Of a DNA stretch of 49,158 nt, positions 34,005-42,800 are shown in pieces. Source of the DNA: Marine group II euryarchaeote REDSEA-S30_B12 (GTDB lineage: Archaea; Thermoplasmatota; Poseidoniia; Poseidoniales; Thalassarchaeaceae). The position numbers and the translations under genes were made by a program. The stretch covers positions 1-49,158 of the forward strand of contig LURV01000030.1 in assembly GCA_001629205.1 (NCBI GenBank), read 5' to 3'. Each line of letters opens with the position of its first letter. Positions within the stretch are counted from its first letter, which is position 1. Below the pieces are notes generated by a model that saw only the letters and a program-made list of their open reading frames with translations, was not told where the DNA came from and did not search any database.

Positions 34005-36137
34005 TTAGTCAGTTATTTCATACTTTGTATCATAATAGGTTGATATTCCTGGGATATTTTTGATTAATGAAGAATAACTACCTAAGTGTTCTTGTGTATT
34101 TACTCTAGTTAATCCCGGTGTATTTAGTACATTTTCCATGATTTGGTCTCCACAAGTATTCATGTCTGAAGTAGAGTCAATTTTGTGAATAGATATATCA
34201 TAACATCCAGTATATGTAGTTCCCATCATAGGATAATCTACTACATACATTTCGTTGTTCAATGACATTAGTGCATTTAGTATTACTGTTCTTGATTGCA
34301 TATCCAGCAAATCAGGATTATACATAACCGGATGGCTTGGTGCTTTTCCGAATGCTGGAAGAGCTACATATTGATCCATAGCTAAGCACCAATCTTCATT
34401 CTCTGTAGCATCTTCATTATCGCAGTAAGAGGCTATTGTGCTATCCTTAGCAAATGCAACATCTCCAGCTCCTTCTGATAGACATTTTACAGCTCCACTA
34501 TATCCATAGTAAGGAGTACCTGATTCTGGGATGGATGCATCATCATTGAAGAATTCATATATTGTAGCACTCAATGAAGAAATATCGTTTGCATCTCCAA
34601 CAACATTAGCATAACCATTACCAATCAAGTAACCCATTGGTAATAGCATTCCAGCAGATTTTAGCCATCCTGTGTGACATGATGTCTTTCCTGCTAGTAA
34701 AGCAAATGGATCAGTGCTTGGATCGTTATCTAGATGAGCTGCTGCGACATCACTGTCAGCTTTTACCCATGCATGTGCATCATAGTGAGTTCTTCCATCT
34801 GACTTCATATCTGCGGCCATTGCTGCAAGTCCGTAATCTTTCCATCCTACCCATGCAGCTCCACCATCCATGAATGCAATGTCTGCATTTCCGAATCTAA
34901 GTGCTTCAATGATAGCCCCTTCAGACTCAACATTGTACAATTCTACTTCCACCCCAAGAGCTTCAGCTAGATAGTCAGCTAAGAGTTGAGGATTAGTATC
35001 AATTGCATCTCCGGTATAATCAGATTTCACTTCAAATGCTATTCTGATTTTATCTACAGATGGATCTAATGTAGCGTTTAAACTATATTTTCCGTTATAA
35101 TATGCTGAAATTCCAGGAATATTTCTTATTGAAGATGAATAACTTCCTAGGTGTTCATCTGTGGTTGTAGAAACTATGCCATCAGTGCTAAGGATATTCG
35201 CTAAAATTGCTGTAGCATTTTCATCGGAAGACATTCCAATCAACGTATTTTTGACTAGTTCAGCTTTTGAAGAATCCATCAATGTGGGATTGTACATAAC
35301 CGGATGACTTGGTGCTTTTCCGAATGCAGGAAGAGCTACATATTGATCCATAGCTAAGCACCAATCTTCATTCTCTGTAGCATCTTCATTGTTGCAGTAA
35401 GATTCTATGGTGCTATCCTTGGCAAATGCAACATCTCCAGCTCCTTCTGATAGGCATTTGATTGCACCGTCATATCCATAATATGGAGTACCTGATTCAG
35501 GTATGGAAGCATTTTCATTGAAAAATCCTAATACAGTATTTCTCAATGTCTCTACATCATTAGGATCTCCTATAACATTTGCATAACCGTGTCCAATCAA
35601 GTAACCCATTGGCAATAACATTCCAGCAGATTTTAGCCATCCTGTATGACATGATGTCTTTCCTGCAAGTAAAGAGAATGGGTCAGTATATGGATCATCA
35701 TCCAAATGTGCTAATGCCATTTCAGACCCAGCTTTGACCCAAGCATGAGCAAAGTAGTAAGGTCTTCCATCAGATTTAGTGTCTGCAGCTAAAACCTGTA
35801 AATCGTATTGTTGCCATCCTACCCATGCAGCTCCACCATCCATGATTGCGATATCTGCATTTCCGAATCTCAAGGCTTCTATCATTGCTCCTTCAGAGTC
35901 TACATTATACAAGGAAACTTGATAGTTCATCTTTTCAGCTAGATAGTCAGCTAATAATTGTGGATTTTCATCAATATTTTCGTAATCATCTTGCACTGCG
36001 TATGCAATTACAAGATTTCCATCAGATGGCACTGCAAGTTCTTGAACTTCATCTTCACTTCCACCTAGACAGCCCGCTAGAACGCAGGAAACCATCATTA
36101 TTGTTATTAAAACTGTATTAATTTTCATATTTTTCAT
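34005..36137 (-). CDS. Bilobal transferrin-like substrate-binding lipoprotein (PhnD-related)
   Basis: A lipoprotein (lipobox VLAGC, Cys23) of 710 residues made of two homologous type II binding-protein lobes, about 40-355 and 365-705. Each lobe has the transferrin signature. In lobe 1, D100, the YY at 127-128, SCHT (162-165), K169, GY222 in the GYDGAIKCL block, GAGDVAF (232-238) and H329 match the places of transferrin Asp63, Tyr95, carbonate Thr120/Arg124, Tyr188 and His249. Lobe 2 has D424, Y452, SCHT (486-489), K493, Y546 and H684. The Cys pairs C163/C228, C248/C260 and their lobe-2 copies match two transferrin disulfides. The first Tyr is one position off in my alignment, and Arg is Lys. 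PhnD-type proteins share this fold. I infer ferric-iron binding; an oxyanion ligand remains possible. Confidence 0.85.
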   Translation of the reverse strand: MKNMKINTVLITIMMVSCVLAGCLGGSEDEVQELAVPSDGNLVIAYAVQDDYENIDENPQLLADYLAEKMNYQVSLYNVDSEGAMIEALRFGNADIAIMDGGAAWVGWQQYDLQVLAADTKSDGRPYYFAHAWVKAGSEMALAHLDDDPYTDPFSLLAGKTSCHTGWLKSAGMLLPMGYLIGHGYANVIGDPNDVETLRNTVLGFFNENASIPESGTPYYGYDGAIKCLSEGAGDVAFAKDSTIESYCNNEDATENEDWCLAMDQYVALPAFGKAPSHPVMYNPTLMDSSKAELVKNTLIGMSSDENATAILANILSTDGIVSTTTDEHLGSYSSSIRNIPGISAYYNGKYSLNATLDPSVDKIRIAFEVKSDYTGDAIDTNPQLLADYLAEALGVEVELYNVESEGAIIEALRFGNADIAFMDGGAAWVGWKDYGLAAMAADMKSDGRTHYDAHAWVKADSDVAAAHLDNDPSTDPFALLAGKTSCHTGWLKSAGMLLPMGYLIGNGYANVVGDANDISSLSATIYEFFNDDASIPESGTPYYGYSGAVKCLSEGAGDVAFAKDSTIASYCDNEDATENEDWCLAMDQYVALPAFGKAPSHPVMYNPDLLDMQSRTVILNALMSLNNEMYVVDYPMMGTTYTGCYDISIHKIDSTSDMNTCGDQIMENVLNTPGLTRVNTQEHLGSYSSLIKNIPGISTYYDTKYEITD

Positions 36138-36156
36138 ATTTTCACACTCATACTAA

Positions 36157-36172
36157 TTTAGGGTACCCTAAA
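36157..36172. promoter_or_regulatory. Palindromic operator, copy 2 (transferrin-like gene promoter)
   Basis: TTTAGGGTACCCTAAA, a perfect 16-bp palindrome 20 nt ahead of the ATG of the minus-strand binding-protein gene, in its core promoter region. Confidence 0.75.
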
Positions 36173-36199
36173 AATCCGCAAGTGGTTTGCCTTTTCAAG

Positions 36200-36215
36200 T
36201 TTAGGGTACCCTAAA
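36200..36215. promoter_or_regulatory. Palindromic operator, copy 3 (divergent promoter region)
   Basis: A second perfect TTTAGGGTACCCTAAA. It is 43 bp from copy 2, about four helical turns, so both sites face the same side of the DNA. It lies about 30 bp ahead of the TATA-like element of the plus-strand gene. Confidence 0.75.
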
Positions 36216-36246
36216 TTATCAAAAATCTCAGTAGATAATACTGATG

Positions 36247-36255
36247 TTATTATAT
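36247..36255 (+). promoter_or_regulatory. Putative TATA box of the divergent surface-protein gene
   Basis: TTATTATAT stands about 35 nt before ATG 36286, which fits a short leader and favours that start over the one at 36244. Confidence 0.4.
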
Positions 36256-36285
36256 CTCTACCCTTTTACCAATGATGTGAAGAGT

Positions 36286-38295
36286 ATGAGAAGAGTGGAG
36301 ATGTTTACAATATTTGCAGTACTTATGATGGTAGGTAGCTATACAATAAATCTCCTAGAAATTGAAAAATTAGAGAATAAAAAAGAAAGAAAAAATCAGT
36401 TTGGAGGTGGTGGCTCTTTAGAAGAGCAATGTAGTTCGATAACTTTCGAAGAGATGTTCATCTACGATAAAGCGATTTTCGATATTCGAATTAATGAAGA
36501 CTGGGAGACTGCTGAAGTTGAAGCAGTTGCTTGGATTAATTGGACTAATGCTGATGACATTAGAGAGGATTTTGATGAATATCTAGATGGTTATCTGCCT
36601 AGTGGCGGAGATGGATGGATTTCTACTGATGAGATTGCTCCAGTTCTCCTAATTGCAGCAGATTGCTTAGAGTATACAATCACTAGAATGGGATTTAGAG
36701 ATGGAAGTCCGCATCGCGGTGGAGTTGGAGTAGACTGGAAAAATACATCTTGGCAAAATGATGGAATGGAGATAGGTCACTTTAACGGAATTCCTGAGAG
36801 ACACATTGATCGTAGAGATTGTCAGGGATTCAGTCAAGATGGATGTTACGAAATACCTGTCAGACCTAATGAAAATAGAGATTGTGATGTTGAAATTGAA
36901 AATAGTCCATCTATAGATGAATGTAGAATAATGATATGGTTGAATGCAACTATGGAAATTCCGGGAGTTACTAATTCGAATGATTTTACTCTGACTTTCA
37001 ATTCTTCAAATATAAGTAACGCACAGTTAGACTTTACATTTCCACAGACCGAAAATTTGAGATTGGATCTTTGGGAAGAATGTGAGGGTAGATTTGTAGG
37101 TCCAGATAATGAAAATAATGGAAGTTATTCTACTCCAATAAGGGGAAGTTGTATAGGTGATGGTTTGACTAAATTTACTTTATCTGAAAATAATGATTCT
37201 AGTTTAACGTATTCAATATTTCCAAATATGAATAGGGCACATTGGCCAGGTGGAGAGGATATATTTGCAGATTTTACTACTTCTCCCATTCCTGTTGATA
37301 TTCCTCCACAATGGACTCAAAATGCGTATCCTGATAACTCTTGGATTCCAATGTATGGTTTTGGAGAAACAAAATTTGCTGAATGGGGAGATATTTCAAC
37401 TTGGTTTGTTGATGATTCTGCTGTTTCAGAGCTCGAAATATTATGTTTTTCAAACCTCTCACCTATTTCTCAGAGTATAGACAAATCTTTGTGGATTAAC
37501 ATCCAAAATATAGAAGATATTATCGAGATAACATGTATGGCTGAAGATTCTACGGGTCAACAAACAGAAAATAGGACATGGTTCGTTGGCTCTCCTGTAA
37601 CAATATCTACAACAAAAAATGTATTAGAAGGTCCACACCCCCTCACATTGGAATATACGAATATTTGGGAAAAACAGATTAAGGTAAGTGTAAAATTAAC
37701 TCAAGGTGGATCTGTAAATTCTGCCCAAGAATTTTTTATTCAAGGTGAAGGTAGTTTAAATGATTCATTTACTTCATTTAAGACTGTAGAAATAAGTGAA
37801 ATCGGAATGATACCTGGACAAGTTAATGTTTGGATTCAAATCTCATCTGATAATTACTCTATTGAAAAAATATTGAATCTTGGGATAGAAAAGTTGGGAT
37901 CACCCCCGATAATTGAAAATTTTGATTTTGAATTGGAAGATAGGAGACTAAAATTTAGTGGATTTTACAGTGAGCCGGATGGTCAGAATGTAAATTTTAA
38001 GCTACTAAGCTCAGATGAAGAATTAGATATCATAATAAACGACTATGGAAATTCATGGGCGACAGAATGGATTGAAATTGGAGAAGAAATTTCTGGATTG
38101 ACAACATTTACTATTTCCAGTTGTGATAAAGGTGGAATGTGTACAACAAAGGATATTGTTGTAAATTTAACTAATGTTAATGTAGAAAATATTGATGAAG
38201 AAATTATAGAAGATAATAGAATTCCTGCTAGTGGAATTATCACTATATTTTCTTCATTATTATTGGCCATCATTTTACGAAAAGGGGATGCATAA
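36286..38295 (+). CDS. Anchored surface protein, divergent from the transferrin-like gene
   Basis: ATG 36286 gives a protein that begins with a signal-anchor-like helix (MFTIFAVLMMVGSYTI), followed by a long external part rich in Asn, Asp and Cys (many Cys in the first 330 residues) and beta-rich C-terminal segments. It ends with IPASG, one hydrophobic helix and a short basic tail. An upstream start (36244) would put a further 14 residues before it. Glycosylation-type NxT/S sites are frequent. Two palindromic operators lie in the shared promoter region, so co-regulation with iron uptake is possible. Its stop overlaps the ATG of the Gar1-like gene. No known domain recognised. Confidence 0.7.
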   Translation: MRRVEMFTIFAVLMMVGSYTINLLEIEKLENKKERKNQFGGGGSLEEQCSSITFEEMFIYDKAIFDIRINEDWETAEVEAVAWINWTNADDIREDFDEYLDGYLPSGGDGWISTDEIAPVLLIAADCLEYTITRMGFRDGSPHRGGVGVDWKNTSWQNDGMEIGHFNGIPERHIDRRDCQGFSQDGCYEIPVRPNENRDCDVEIENSPSIDECRIMIWLNATMEIPGVTNSNDFTLTFNSSNISNAQLDFTFPQTENLRLDLWEECEGRFVGPDNENNGSYSTPIRGSCIGDGLTKFTLSENNDSSLTYSIFPNMNRAHWPGGEDIFADFTTSPIPVDIPPQWTQNAYPDNSWIPMYGFGETKFAEWGDISTWFVDDSAVSELEILCFSNLSPISQSIDKSLWINIQNIEDIIEITCMAEDSTGQQTENRTWFVGSPVTISTTKNVLEGPHPLTLEYTNIWEKQIKVSVKLTQGGSVNSAQEFFIQGEGSLNDSFTSFKTVEISEIGMIPGQVNVWIQISSDNYSIEKILNLGIEKLGSPPIIENFDFELEDRRLKFSGFYSEPDGQNVNFKLLSSDEELDIIINDYGNSWATEWIEIGEEISGLTTFTISSCDKGGMCTTKDIVVNLTNVNVENIDEEIIEDNRIPASGIITIFSSLLLAIILRKGDA

Positions 38296-38753
38296 TGAGT
38301 TTCTCGGGTAGAGTGGATAAGCAATCTCATAATGGTGGATTATTGGTAAGCTTTGAGGGTAGACCTCCTAGACTGGGAGCAAATATTAGGATAACAGGTG
38401 GAAAAATCCTAGGAAAGGTAGAGACTGTCATAGGTCCAGTAGATGATGGATTAATTCACTTATATCCAATTTCAGAGGAAATAAATCTACAAAGTGCAGT
38501 TGGATCACCGGTAGAAATCGCCCCTAGAGTGAATTCAAATAGGAAAAATAGAAGGAAACTTAACAATAGGAGAGATGTTAATCGGAGAGATAGTTCAGAT
38601 AGACGTGGAAACTCTAAATATAGGTCAAGAGGGAAAGCTCAGGCAAGTCATAAAAAAAGAAGGAGTACTAATTTCAGAAGAAGTGATTCAAAAAGTAGAA
38701 ATGGTAGAAATTTCAAATCCGGCAGAAGTTATAAGGGAAAAAGAAGGAAGTAA
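38295..38753 (+). CDS. Gar1-like H/ACA RNP protein with long basic tail
   Basis: Residues 1-75 match the Gar1/Naf1 RNA-binding fold: FSGRVDKQSHNGGLLVSF, RPPRLGANI, then GKILGKVETVIGPVDDGLIH. In archaea Gar1 joins Cbf5, Nop10 and L7Ae in pseudouridylation guide complexes. Usual archaeal Gar1 is about 75-100 residues; here another 75 or so residues form an Arg/Lys/Ser/Asn-rich low-complexity tail, reminiscent of the glycine/arginine extensions of eukaryotic Gar1 but with few Gly. It overlaps the preceding stop (TAATG). The match is by motif reading, so another small RNA-binding protein cannot be excluded. Confidence 0.72.
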   Translation: MSFSGRVDKQSHNGGLLVSFEGRPPRLGANIRITGGKILGKVETVIGPVDDGLIHLYPISEEINLQSAVGSPVEIAPRVNSNRKNRRKLNNRRDVNRRDSSDRRGNSKYRSRGKAQASHKKRRSTNFRRSDSKSRNGRNFKSGRSYKGKRRK

Positions 38754-38777
38754 TTCGACCCGAGGGTTATTGTCTGA

Positions 38778-39797
38778 ATGTCTATTCCGAAGCATGTGGC
38801 AAAGAGTGCTGAGATACTTTGGTTGGATGCTTTGGAAGCCGAACAAGAAGGAGATCGTGAGGCTGCTTTGGAGTTAGCGAAAAAGGTAGTAGAATTAGAT
38901 GAAAAACATGCCGATGCATGGATGGGTATTGCCTTTTTCACATTGCCTCCTAAGAGTAAAGGTCGACAAACACTTCCTGACTTGACTGAAGCAGCAATAG
39001 CTCTTTCTGCAGTAAGAAGAGTAGTAAAAATTAATCCTGAACACAATAGAGCTTGGGACTTAGGTGGAGAATTATTAGTAGATCATCTTGGAATGCTCGA
39101 ACATGCTTTGGAATGGTGGGAAGAAAGGAGGAAGATTTCTCCTAATGAGGTCAAGCCAATTATAGAGCAGTTGGCAATTTTGATTCGATTGGGTTACTAT
39201 GAAGAGTGTGCGGACTTATTGGAAGAATTATACAGTGATGAAATAGATATTCCTGAAACCAATAGAATGATTTACAAGATTGAAAATGTAAGAAGGATGG
39301 TTGAAAAGGCTACAAGAAGTGAGGAGAATGATATTTTCAGTCCTCAAAATCCCAAGGGAGAGAGATGGGAAATTATCCATAGGATGAGGAAAAGAAAACC
39401 GATCTCACAGACATTCTTCCTTCTTACGTTTGTAGCTCCGATAGTTTTTCTTTTAGGCTCAATATCTATGACTTTTTTAGGGAACACAATTATTGGTCAA
39501 GTAATTGTTTTTATATTGATTATAGTGTTATATTTTTCAATTAACAGATTAGCGATGGGTATGTTACACAAATTAAACAGACACGCCTTAGACTTGGACA
39601 GAGCTTTGGATGTTGAAACTACTTCTGGGAAGATTTGCATTCCAGATGATATCAGAGGATCTAAATTATACAATTCTGTAATTTCCACAAGGGCTCCGGC
39701 ATTAAAACAGAGAATTGAAGTGATACAGAGTTCAAATGAAAAGATTTCATCTAAATGGAAATTAGATATTCCATTTGAGATTTCTGCTCCATTTTAA
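38778..39797 (+). CDS. TPR-repeat protein with C-terminal membrane segment
   Basis: Helical tetratricopeptide-like repeats cover about residues 1-165; one clear unit is EQEGDREAALELAKKVVELD followed by HADAWMGIAF, and another runs from PEHNRAWDLGGELL. A basic stretch precedes two hydrophobic helices (about 212-258), and a cytoplasmic C-terminus of about 80 residues follows. TPR domains bind other proteins, so this is probably a membrane-tethered scaffold. It follows the Gar1-like gene by 24 nt and converges with the giant FG-GAP gene. Partner unknown. Confidence 0.75.
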   Translation: MSIPKHVAKSAEILWLDALEAEQEGDREAALELAKKVVELDEKHADAWMGIAFFTLPPKSKGRQTLPDLTEAAIALSAVRRVVKINPEHNRAWDLGGELLVDHLGMLEHALEWWEERRKISPNEVKPIIEQLAILIRLGYYEECADLLEELYSDEIDIPETNRMIYKIENVRRMVEKATRSEENDIFSPQNPKGERWEIIHRMRKRKPISQTFFLLTFVAPIVFLLGSISMTFLGNTIIGQVIVFILIIVLYFSINRLAMGMLHKLNRHALDLDRALDVETTSGKICIPDDIRGSKLYNSVISTRAPALKQRIEVIQSSNEKISSKWKLDIPFEISAPF

Positions 39798-39800
39798 CAA

Positions 39801-42800
39801 TTAGCCTCCACTTCGTTTCTGTTGGTCGTAGTATTGAGCATAGTACTGTTGGGCATACTGACGGGCCATTTGTTCATCATATCCCTGAGCTACAAGTTGT
39901 TGAACATAGGCTTCCACAGGGTCCATTTGTTCAACTCCACCGAATGTTTCTACGGAGTCTTGCTGAGTGTTTTTTGACCTTCTATTCCTCATTACGAAGG
40001 TTATTACAACAACAAGTAGTAAAATTACTGTTGCTATTCCACCAATCATGATAGTATTTAGAGAGCCGCTTTCTTCTTCGCAAGATTCCGGATTCTCTTC
40101 ACAAGGATCTAGGGCTCTTGGAAGGGTATAGAGATATATCTCCTCTTCCACGGGACTATGACCAGCTTCTGTAATTCTGATATATACGTTACCTTCACTA
40201 CCATATTCTTCTCCATAAACGTATAGATGAGAAATATTCAGAGATAGGCTATATGAATCTCCATCACAAAGACCAGATACAGAATTGTATCTTCCTCGAT
40301 CTTTTTCTGTATTTTTAACCGCTCCACCTTTGTCAAATATGCTTTTATCATCCAAAGAAACTTCTACTGTAACATCGCAGTCACTGGATATATCGTTATC
40401 TCTTATCACACCTGTTACATTGATAATATCGATGGAGTCTAAAGCGTCAAACCTCTCACCTTCTGCAGTGAAAAGATTATCCAATTCACTAACTACTTCT
40501 TCGTCTCCAAAGTCTGACGGAACAACCTCAAAAAACATCCGATATGGTGGCTCAGAGGTGAATCTAAAATCAGATGTATACAATTCAATCATTAATGGAT
40601 TATTAGTAGGAGTGACTGAATTGAATGTGTATGACCAGTTATAATCTGGAGAATTTATAACAAATTCTTGATCTTCCATTGAAGCCCCGGTAACAAGCCA
40701 TCTATATTCTTGGATTCCAGTACCAACATCTGTACTTCCAGCCGCTGTGAAGTAAACAGTAGTAGTCTGAGAATTCTCATCTAAAGTCACCCTGTAAACT
40801 GAAGAATCAACCATAATAAATTCCTGAAGTTCTTCATCATAGTCACTTGGAGTTGGTTGAGTTCCTATCAATTCAATTAAGTCTGAATTAGTATCATCAT
40901 TTACAATTTCGAAAATGGATGAGGGAGGATTATTATCTGCACGAACATCATTGGTAAATACTGAGATATTTGTAATTCTGGTATGGCCCTGAGAATCACT
41001 CAAGTAAAGCCAAATTCTCCACTCTGCATCAATCTTACAACCCAAATCTTCGCTTTCATCTTCAATACAGAATGTTGCATTGACTGGGATTGAATTAGAT
41101 TGTTGATAAACATACCAATTATCCTCTCCTAGAGTTTCACCATCCCATCCAGTAATTATTGAGTCATCAACAGATTCTATTACCCAATTAGCTGATATTA
41201 TTGAAGACAATGAAGAGTCAATTTCAAAATTAAACTCTAGTGTGGCATTACTTTTTATTGGGGTTCTTTCATAAGCCCCGGAAAGTGCATCAAATGGCTG
41301 AATTCTACCGTCGATGGTCAAATCAAACCCTTGTCCCGCAACTTCAAATCCTGATGGATATGGTGATAATTGATATGCGAGCATGTTGGATAGTAAGGAG
41401 AAGGTGTTATTTTGTCCGTATGGGGTGGAAACAGTGGGATTTTCAACATCAATTGTAGTAACGATAATTCCTCCATCGCCTACGCTACAAACTGCTAAAA
41501 CGGATTGATCAATGTTATCATTATCGCCGATTAAAGAATGGAAGGTTCCACCGCCGCTTATATATCCATTTTCTGAAGCTCCTACGCTTGCATCCATACA
41601 TACCTTAGGCATGTTATTATCTCCGACCTGCGCTGTATCAAGTCCAGATAGGGCAACATGAGAACCAGCATTAATTACAGAGAAGGCAGAAGTATCTAGA
41701 TTTTTCATTATTGGATGGAATGGGTCATTGAAAGAAAGATTTTCAGACTTTATTCTCTGATCGATAGTTAGATTAACTCTATTCCTCATTGCAATATCCA
41801 AATCAAAGGGAACGCCAATTCTTTCTGTATCAGTGGTATCTTGATAATAATCTCTGTATGGGCCTAAGTGGATTTGTACAGTTCCACCATTATTCATGAA
41901 TGTTTCAATAACTTCTATACCTGTCAAATCAGCATTATTTGGATTTTCAGTTCCTAACAACTCATAATAATCTCCATATTCTACATTATAATCAGTTTGC
42001 CAAGGTAATAGAACCTTAGAATATCCGTCTAGCCATTCATCGGTCAAATATTTATTCCAATCAGAAGTTTCGAATTGAGAATATACCATTCCCATTGCAT
42101 CTAAGTCGCTCTTTACTCTTTGGAGTCTATTCTGATCAGTTGGATTGGAAAGAATTGCTACATCTATATGATCGTAAAAAGAAATTTCGAAAAATCTCTC
42201 GTTTCCGGATTGAGTCCATTCGAATTCATCAACAAGAATTGCTATGAAGCTTATATTATATTTATTAGAATCGATCCAACTGGAATATGGAGACTCCCAA
42301 TGTGCAACTGCTCTTTGATGTGGATCTAGTTCAAATGTTCCATTGTCGGAAGATTGATTGTAAACAATATCGCCAGATTCAATGTGCTCAATTATCATTC
42401 TTACATCGTATGAGCCCTCAATTACTCCATTGAGTAATGGAATAGAAAAATCATGGGAATCAAATGTGTTTGGACTGGTTGGATAGACACACGCATATGT
42501 AATATCAGAAACACAATCTAGAATATCCGGTTGAAGTAAAGTAATGTCCGCATTAGCAATACCGAAAAGTATTGTTGATTGGTTATTAGCTATACTAATC
42601 TCTGGTTTTTCAAACCATTTTGATGTATTATCTGAATTGTTATAAAGTGTCATTAAATCTATCTTGTATAAACCATTTACAAAATTATGCTCTCCCATTA
42701 AAACGTTAGATTTCTGAGATGCATCAAGTCCTGAAACTGTTTGTGTGTAAACTCCATCATCTTCGAAGGTATAGTCTTCTACTCTGATATTATCAAGAGC

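Noticed and set aside
34300-35470. A transposon or direct-repeat recombination site, from the long repeated DNA blocks.
   Set aside because: The repeats are in frame within one protein and follow its two-lobe structure; there are no transposase or target-site duplications.
32234-36137. A plain phosphonate uptake operon (phnCDE).
   Set aside because: The ATPase and permease fit, but the binding protein has repeated transferrin motifs that PhnD lacks, and there is no phosphonate-metabolism gene nearby. Kept only as the fallback name.
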